A stretch of 64,000 nucleotides of DNA from Shewanella sp. MR-4 (GTDB taxonomy: Bacteria > Pseudomonadota > Gammaproteobacteria > Enterobacterales > Shewanellaceae): the NCBI RefSeq assembly GCF_000014685.1, contig NC_008321.1:1054001-1118000 (forward strand), read 5' to 3'. The stretch's first letter is position 1, and each line of letters opens with the position of its first letter. Positions 59,020 to 64,000 of this stretch are shown piece after piece. A program made the position numbers and the translations under genes. The notes beneath the pieces are model-generated. The model was not told the DNA's origin, did no database searches, and worked only from the letters and a program-made list of their open reading frames with translations.

Positions 59020-60309
59020 ATGTTAGAAAAGCTGTTCAAACTGAAACAAAATCAAACGAGCCTCAAGCAGGAAGCGATAGCAGGTTTGACAACATTTATG
59101 ACTATGGCCTACATCATTTTTGTGAATCCAATGATGTTAGCCGATGCGGGTATGGATCATGGCGCCGTGTTTGTGGCCACCTGTTTAGCGGCGGCGGTGG
59201 GATGTATTGTGATGGGTGTGATGGCGAACTACCCCATTGCACTGGCCCCTGGTATGGGACTCAATGCTTTTTTTACCTACACAGTAGTGGGTGAGATGGG
59301 TTATAGCTGGGAAACTGCACTTGGTGCTGTTTTCCTGTCGGGAATTTGCTTTTTAATCCTGTCTCTAGTGCGTATTCGCGAGTGGATTGTGAACAGCATT
59401 CCTATGTCGCTGCGTATCGGTATTGCTGCGGGTATTGGCTTATTCCTCGCGCTGATCGGTCTTAAGAGTGCTGGCATTGTGGTCGCAAGTCCTGCAACTT
59501 TAGTGACTATGGGCGATATTACCGCTTTCCCGGCGGTGATGGCCGTGTTAGGTTTCTTCCTGATCATCGCCATGGTGCAACGTGGAATGAAATCGGCGGT
59601 GATTTTAAGCATCCTTATCATTACTGGGCTTGGGTTACTCTTCGGTGATGTGCATTACAACGGTATCGTCTCTATGCCGCCTTCTGTCGCGCCGACCTTT
59701 ATGGCGATGGATTTATCCCAAGTATTTGAAGTAACAATGCTATCCGTGGTGTTTGCCTTCCTATTTGTCGATCTCTTTGATACTTCGGGCACCTTAGTTG
59801 CGGTTGCGCAGCGCGGTGGTTTCCTCGATGAAAAAGGCCGTTTACCTCGCTTAAACCGTGCCTTAACCGCCGACAGTTTAGCGACGATTGCGGGCGCTGC
59901 ATTCGGTACGTCAACCACCACTAGTTATATCGAAAGTACCGCTGGGGTGAGCGCGGGCGGCCGTACTGGCTTAACCGCTGTCGTTGTCGGCTTACTGTTC
60001 ATCTTGGCCTTATTCTTATCACCATTAGCTGGAATGATCCCCGCCTATGCTACGGCTGGTACCTTGTTCTATGTGGCGATTCTAATGATGGCTGGACTGG
60101 TTCACGTTGAATGGGAAGACTTAACTGAGGCTGCACCTGTGGTTGTGGTGTGTATCCTGATGCCGCTGACCTTCTCAATTGCCACAGGGATTGCGCTGGG
60201 GATTATTTCCTATGCTGTCATCAAGCTGTTAACGGGCCGCTTTAGCGATTTAAATATCGGCGTGCTGGTGCTCGCTGCCATGTTTATTGCGAAATTTATT
60301 TACGGCTGA
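59020..60309 (+). CDS. AzgA-type purine permease (NCS2 family)
   Basis: 429 residues, about 12-14 transmembrane helices. The N-terminal GLTTFMTMAYIIFVNPMML and the LAPGMGLNAFFTYTVV segment (about 75-90) are hallmarks of the AzgA branch (GhxP/GhxQ/AdeP/AdeQ) of proton-coupled nucleobase transporters; FVDLFDTSGTLVAVAQ (about 248-263) and GTSTTTSYIESTAGV (about 294-308) form the substrate site in helices 8 and 10. Whether adenine or guanine/hypoxanthine is preferred cannot be read. Monocistronic. Confidence 0.92.
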   Translation: MLEKLFKLKQNQTSLKQEAIAGLTTFMTMAYIIFVNPMMLADAGMDHGAVFVATCLAAAVGCIVMGVMANYPIALAPGMGLNAFFTYTVVGEMGYSWETALGAVFLSGICFLILSLVRIREWIVNSIPMSLRIGIAAGIGLFLALIGLKSAGIVVASPATLVTMGDITAFPAVMAVLGFFLIIAMVQRGMKSAVILSILIITGLGLLFGDVHYNGIVSMPPSVAPTFMAMDLSQVFEVTMLSVVFAFLFVDLFDTSGTLVAVAQRGGFLDEKGRLPRLNRALTADSLATIAGAAFGTSTTTSYIESTAGVSAGGRTGLTAVVVGLLFILALFLSPLAGMIPAYATAGTLFYVAILMMAGLVHVEWEDLTEAAPVVVVCILMPLTFSIATGIALGIISYAVIKLLTGRFSDLNIGVLVLAAMFIAKFIYG

Positions 60310-60345
60310 TACTGAGCTAGTCGTCCATTCGCGGGCTATTTTTTG

Positions 60346-60376
60346 AGGGGCATCTAATCGATGGCCCTTTTTTATG
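60346..60376 (+). terminator. Probable terminator after the purine permease gene
   Basis: GGGGCATC/GATGGCCC, 8-bp stem with one mismatch, 5-base loop, then TTTTTT. Confidence 0.65.
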
Positions 60377-60485
60377 CGCGATCCCAAGCAGAATTGAAAA
60401 TTTCTACCAACATCCTGCCCACTAACTACCAATTGCTCTGCGGATTAGGTATAAGGATTATCCGGTTATTTTCTACATATGAATA

Positions 60486-61604
60486 ATGAATTTAAGTGAG
60501 ATAGCGTATCGCCGCGTGGTAGTGAAGTTAGGGACGAGTGTGCTGACTTCTGGCAGTAAACAGCTGGATAAAGCCCATATGGTTGAGCTTGCTCGTCAAA
60601 TGGCCGCACTGATGAGATCAGGGGTCGAAGTCGTATTATGCACTTCTGGCGCAATTGCCGCCGGACGCGAACATCTCCAATACCCGGTATTGCCCGACAC
60701 TATGGCTAACAAACAGTTATTAGCCGCTGTCGGGCAGAGTCAGCTTATTCTCGCTTGGGCACAACTCTTTAGTATCTATGGTTTGCATGTGGGGCAATTG
60801 CTGCTAACCCGTGCCGATCTACACGATAGAGAGCGCTATTTAAATGCCCGCGATACGCTTAATGCCTTGCTGGCAAACAATATTATCCCCATCATCAACG
60901 AAAACGATGCCGTCGCTACTAATGAGATCAAAGTGGGCGACAACGATAACTTGTCGGCGCGTGCTGCACTGCTGTGTGATGCCGACCTGTTGATTTTGTT
61001 GACGGATCAAAAGGGCTTATTCGATGCCGATCCGCGCACTAACCCGAATGCTAAGCTGATTTCTCAGGTCGAGAAAATTGATGACAGTCTGCGTCTGTTA
61101 GCGGGTGGTTCGGTGTCGGGCTTAGGTACGGGCGGAATGTCGACTAAGCTAGAAGCTGCGGATATTGCTCGCCGTGCGGGCATTGAAGTGGTGATTGCCT
61201 CGGGTCATCACCCCGATGTGATTAAAAAAGTCGTCGGCAAAGAATCTGTCGGCACGCATTTTAGTGCCATCGAAAATCCGTTAGAGAGCCGCAAACAGTG
61301 GATTTTAGCGGGACCCGCCGCTCAAGGTTCATTGGTGCTCGATGCGGGCGCGGTGAAAGCCGTGACCGAAAAAGGTCGCAGCCTGCTCTCTAAGGGGATT
61401 ATTGGCGTAAAAGGTGAATTTGAACGTGGTGCAACCCTGCAATTGGTTGACCAAAAAGGCAAAATCATTGCCAGAGGCATCACCCGTTACTGTGGTGAGG
61501 CCTTAGGGGTAATTGCGGGTAAACATTCCGACGAAATCGAGTCAGTGCTCGGTTACGATTATGGTGACGCAATAGTGCACCGCAACGACATGGTCGTCTT
61601 ATAA
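60486..61604 (+). CDS. proB: Glutamate 5-kinase ProB
   Basis: First enzyme of proline synthesis: phosphorylates glutamate, feedback-inhibited by proline. 372 residues: amino-acid-kinase domain (about 8-255, with VVVKLGTSVL, TSGAIAAG, INENDAVAT and GTGGMSTKLEAA) and a C-terminal PUA domain (about 280-355, KGIIGVKGEFERG). The start at 60486 has only a weak upstream site; an ATG at 60479 is out of frame and stops after six codons, so it might modulate initiation. Twelve bases separate it from proA. Confidence 0.95.
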   Translation: MNLSEIAYRRVVVKLGTSVLTSGSKQLDKAHMVELARQMAALMRSGVEVVLCTSGAIAAGREHLQYPVLPDTMANKQLLAAVGQSQLILAWAQLFSIYGLHVGQLLLTRADLHDRERYLNARDTLNALLANNIIPIINENDAVATNEIKVGDNDNLSARAALLCDADLLILLTDQKGLFDADPRTNPNAKLISQVEKIDDSLRLLAGGSVSGLGTGGMSTKLEAADIARRAGIEVVIASGHHPDVIKKVVGKESVGTHFSAIENPLESRKQWILAGPAAQGSLVLDAGAVKAVTEKGRSLLSKGIIGVKGEFERGATLQLVDQKGKIIARGITRYCGEALGVIAGKHSDEIESVLGYDYGDAIVHRNDMVVL

Positions 61605-61616
61605 GCGAGGTCTGTT

Positions 61617-62894
61617 TTGAGTCAAACTAATCAAGCGCAATATTTACAACAACTGGGCAGTCAGGCTAAACAAGCCAGCTATGCCTTAGCAAATCTTAGC
61701 GCCGCACAGAAAGCGGATTTACTCGAGGCGATTGCCGAGGCCCTGACGCAGAACACTCAGGCGATTCTCGCGGCTAACGCCAAAGACGTTGCAGCCGCTA
61801 AGGCTGAAGGCTTGAATGATGCAATGATCGATAGACTCTTGCTTAACGAGTCGCGTCTAGCGGGGATTATCGGTGATATCGGTGATGTGGTGCGTCTTGC
61901 CGATCCCGTTGGCGAAGAGTTTGGCAGCCGCGTGTTGGACAATGGCTTAAGGCTCACGCGCCGCCGTGTTCCACTTGGGGTGATTGGGGTTATCTACGAG
62001 GCGCGGCCGAATGTGACGGTCGATATTGCTGTGTTGGCACTTAAAACCGGTAACGCGGTGATTTTGCGCGGCGGAAAAGAGACGCTCGAATCTAACAAAC
62101 TGATTAGCGAAGTGATCCGTGGCGCAATTGCAAGCCAAGGTCTGCCAGTCGATGCGGTGCAGCTGATTGATTCTCCCGATAGAGCCTTAGTCACAGGGCT
62201 ACTCAAGCTCGACCAATATGTCGATATGATAGTCCCCCGTGGCGGACAAGCCTTACAGCGCCTTTGCGCCGAGCAAGCGACGATTCCGGTGATCTTAGGC
62301 GGCATTGGGATCTGCCATCTGTATGTCGATAAACATGCCGATCTTGAGCGCGCACTCGAGGTGATTGCCAACGCAAAAGTGCAGCGCCCTACGGTATGTA
62401 ATGCATTAGACACCTTGCTGGTGGATAACGCGGTTGCCGAGCGTTTTGTGCCGCAAATTGCCGAATACTTACACCGTTTAGGTGTGCGTTTTTCGGTGTG
62501 TGAACAAAGCTATGCGCTGCTCGATGGGCTGGGGTTTGATATTTCCCCGGCAACTGAGCAAAGCTTTGCGACCGAATGGTTGTCTTTGGCCTTAGGCATT
62601 AAAGTGGTGAATGACATAGATACAGCTATTGCCCATATCCGTACCTATTCCAGTGGGCACTCGGAGGCGATTCTCACCGATGATATCCATACGGCCACGC
62701 ATTTTATGAACGAAGTGAATTCGGCTGCTGTGTATGTGAATGCCAGTACTCGCTTTACCGATGGCGGCCAATTTGGCTTGGGTGCCGAGGTGGCCGTAAG
62801 CACACAAAAACTCCATGCCCGCGGTCCTATGGGGCTGGAGGCGTTGACCACCTATAAGTGGTTAGCATGGGGCGATTACACCAGCCGTGCTTAG
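61617..62894 (+). CDS. proA: Glutamate-5-semialdehyde dehydrogenase ProA
   Basis: NADPH-dependent reduction of glutamyl-5-phosphate to the semialdehyde, second step of proline synthesis, probably in complex with ProB. 425 residues; RRVPLGVIGVIYEARPNVT is the family signature (about 104-122), the catalytic Cys is in RPTVCNALDTLLV (about 259) and GGQFGLGAEVAVSTQKLHARGP closes the fold. The start codon is TTG at 61617 with GCGAGG 8 bases upstream; no ATG or GTG fits. Followed by a symmetric terminator. Confidence 0.96.
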   Translation: MSQTNQAQYLQQLGSQAKQASYALANLSAAQKADLLEAIAEALTQNTQAILAANAKDVAAAKAEGLNDAMIDRLLLNESRLAGIIGDIGDVVRLADPVGEEFGSRVLDNGLRLTRRRVPLGVIGVIYEARPNVTVDIAVLALKTGNAVILRGGKETLESNKLISEVIRGAIASQGLPVDAVQLIDSPDRALVTGLLKLDQYVDMIVPRGGQALQRLCAEQATIPVILGGIGICHLYVDKHADLERALEVIANAKVQRPTVCNALDTLLVDNAVAERFVPQIAEYLHRLGVRFSVCEQSYALLDGLGFDISPATEQSFATEWLSLALGIKVVNDIDTAIAHIRTYSSGHSEAILTDDIHTATHFMNEVNSAAVYVNASTRFTDGGQFGLGAEVAVSTQKLHARGPMGLEALTTYKWLAWGDYTSRA

Positions 62895-62916
62895 TGAATT
62901 AAGTACACTAAAAGTC

Positions 62917-62956
62917 ACCCATTAAAAAAGCCGCAATAGCGGCTTTTTTAATGGGT
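62917..62956. terminator. Bidirectional terminator, 40-bp near-complete palindrome
   Basis: ACCCATTAAAAAAGCCGC and its exact complement flank an AATA loop: 18-bp arms without mismatch. It serves proA on the plus strand and the small membrane-protein gene on the minus strand. Confidence 0.92.
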
Positions 62957-62967
62957 AAATGGTGCGG

Positions 62968-63270
62968 TTAATGGATAAGCGGAGTGTAAGTGGCAATCAA
63001 CCATAGACACAGAAACGCCACCGACATCACGATAGTGAATTTACGAAAGGCCCTGATATATACCAAGGTATACAGAAAATACTTTTCCTGCACTCTACGG
63101 GTGATCAATACCGAGGGGAGTAAAAAGCTGCAATAGAGCATCACCACCATGGTCGTAAAACCATTTCCCCAAAAATGTTCGTAGATAAAAAGGGCAATAC
63201 AAATGATCATGGCGACCCAACTGATAGGGCTTAAGCCATCTTCTTGATTCCATTGAGTTGATTTTTCCAT
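62968..63270 (-). CDS. Small membrane protein, unknown function
   Basis: 100 residues with three hydrophobic helices (about 15-35, 38-55 and 75-95) and a basic loop (RRVQEKYF...RAFRKF) between the second and third. I do not recognise the family. The ATG at 63270 has AAGGAT at 7 bases; the frame is open 11 codons further upstream without a site. It converges on proA and shares its terminator. Composition matches neighbours, so there is no sign of recent transfer. Confidence 0.7.
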   Translation of the reverse strand: MEKSTQWNQEDGLSPISWVAMIICIALFIYEHFWGNGFTTMVVMLYCSFLLPSVLITRRVQEKYFLYTLVYIRAFRKFTIVMSVAFLCLWLIATYTPLIH

Positions 63271-63394
63271 CTGACTATCCTTAGTCGTCTGTGTACAGTT
63301 CAATTTATAGTCGGATATGTCTCTATTTTCAAATCAATTTGGGACAAATACTGTGATGCTCTGAACATATTTTAGAAATATCTGATATTTAGCC

Positions 63395-63871
63395 TTAAAG
63401 CGTTTTAATATCCGCAAAAGACCCGCGGCACAATTTCGCTAAGTCATTCGCCGCAAGGCAGATTTCAAGGCCACGGCGGCCGGCACTCACATAGATTTTA
63501 TCGAATTGTTGAGCCGTCGCATCGATTAGCGTTGGCAGCTGTTTTTTCTGGGCGAGGGGACTAATGCCGCCAACGAGGTAGCCTGATGATTTTTGTGCTA
63601 AATCCGCATCAGCCATTTGCAGTTTCTTCTGGCCTAAACATTTAGCGACGGCTTTTAAATTGAGTTGATGGTCAACGGGCACCAGAGCGACGGCCAGTGG
63701 TGGATGGGCTTTATCGGTCGCAACCAGTAAGGTTTTAAATACCTGCGCGGGGGCGAGCCCTAACACATTGGCGGCTTCTTCGCCGTAGGCGGCGCAGTGT
63801 GGGTCGTGGCTGTATTCTAAGATTTCAAAGGGAATTTTGGCTTTCTTTGCCATTTGTACGGCTGGTGTCAT
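63395..63871 (-). CDS. ybaK: Cys-tRNA(Pro) deacylase YbaK
   Basis: Trans-editing enzyme that hydrolyses mischarged Cys-tRNA(Pro). 158 residues of the YbaK/ProRS-INS fold: GLAPAQVFKTLLV contains the essential lysine (about 46), VPVDHQLNLKAVAK and the GYLVGGISPLAQKKQLP loop (about 98-114) are conserved. The ATG at 63871 is preceded by GAGGACGAG; the frame extends seven codons more without similarity. No gene was seen between its start and the right window edge. Confidence 0.93.
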   Translation of the reverse strand: MTPAVQMAKKAKIPFEILEYSHDPHCAAYGEEAANVLGLAPAQVFKTLLVATDKAHPPLAVALVPVDHQLNLKAVAKCLGQKKLQMADADLAQKSSGYLVGGISPLAQKKQLPTLIDATAQQFDKIYVSAGRRGLEICLAANDLAKLCRGSFADIKTL

Positions 63872-64000
63872 GCTCTCGTCCTCGCGCCCCAATTAGCTGC
63901 AATAACAGTCTAGGGGCAATAAAAGTCCGCCATAGTAGCCCTTTCTGCGGCATTAAAATGTTAGCTCGGGCATAAATTGCTTATGCCCGAGAGATACGCC

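Noticed and set aside
1..64000. tRNA, rRNA, CRISPR array, prophage or integrase genes
   Set aside because: None seen on either strand; the only mobile features are the IS and the attC-flanked cassettes.

Overview
The window looks like a chromosome segment from a Shewanella species (Gammaproteobacteria, probably close to S. oneidensis). This is inferred from gene content and order: lptD-surA-pdxA-rsmA-apaG-apaH, the nqrABCDEF-apbE-nqrM cluster followed by two bacterioferritins, Fur-, MetJ-, LexA- and FNR-type sites, and the style of the short palindromic intergenic repeats. Most of it is ordinary core genome with intact genes, normal ribosome binding sites and many clear intrinsic terminators. 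No tRNA, rRNA or CRISPR array was seen.

Layout. 1-6,533 (minus): LPS transport, outer-membrane folding, PLP synthesis and rRNA methylation genes, with apaH cut by the window edge. 6,691-11,002 (plus): the amgK-murU cell-wall recycling pair, djlA, a small beta-barrel protein and a D-2-hydroxyacid dehydrogenase. 11,089-14,560 is the accessory island. An IS1111-type IS110-family element sits inside a run of short palindromes. Next to it is a small integron-type cassette array without an integrase (three attC-like sites, a SUKH immunity-like protein, a zinc-finger membrane protein and a decayed cassette), then a repeat-rich stretch. 14,976-19,549: a duplicated-domain OmpA-like protein, an rRNA pseudouridine synthase, and an NhaC-family transporter with a MetJ-type operator (probably the methionine transporter MetT).

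20,015-23,008 is a Fur-box-preceded operon: outer membrane protein, periplasmic FMN-binding protein, ApbE-type flavin transferase and a four-helix membrane protein with paired histidines. It reads as an iron-responsive flavin-based periplasmic electron-transfer system. 23,082-37,402 holds a chemoreceptor, a DMT exporter with a divergent AraC regulator, metY under a MetJ operator, a very large DUF2339 membrane protein, rlmG, an AlkB-like dioxygenase, bolA, an orphan TRAP solute-binding lipoprotein and luxS.

37,557-48,594: an atypical TonB-dependent-receptor-like barrel, the complete Na+-pumping NADH:quinone reductase operon with its flavin transferase and maturation factor, and two bacterioferritin subunits whose heme and ferroxidase residues are complementary. 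48,894-55,527: a dCache chemoreceptor, SOS-controlled dinB, pepD and an NPEPL1-like M17 aminopeptidase. 55,690-56,180 holds a strong promoter, a structured leader rich in GGA motifs and an unrecognised 32-residue ORF ending at a strong terminator. This is the least explained unit in the window. 56,384-63,871: a Fur-boxed siderophore receptor, an AzgA-type purine permease, proBA, a small membrane protein and ybaK.
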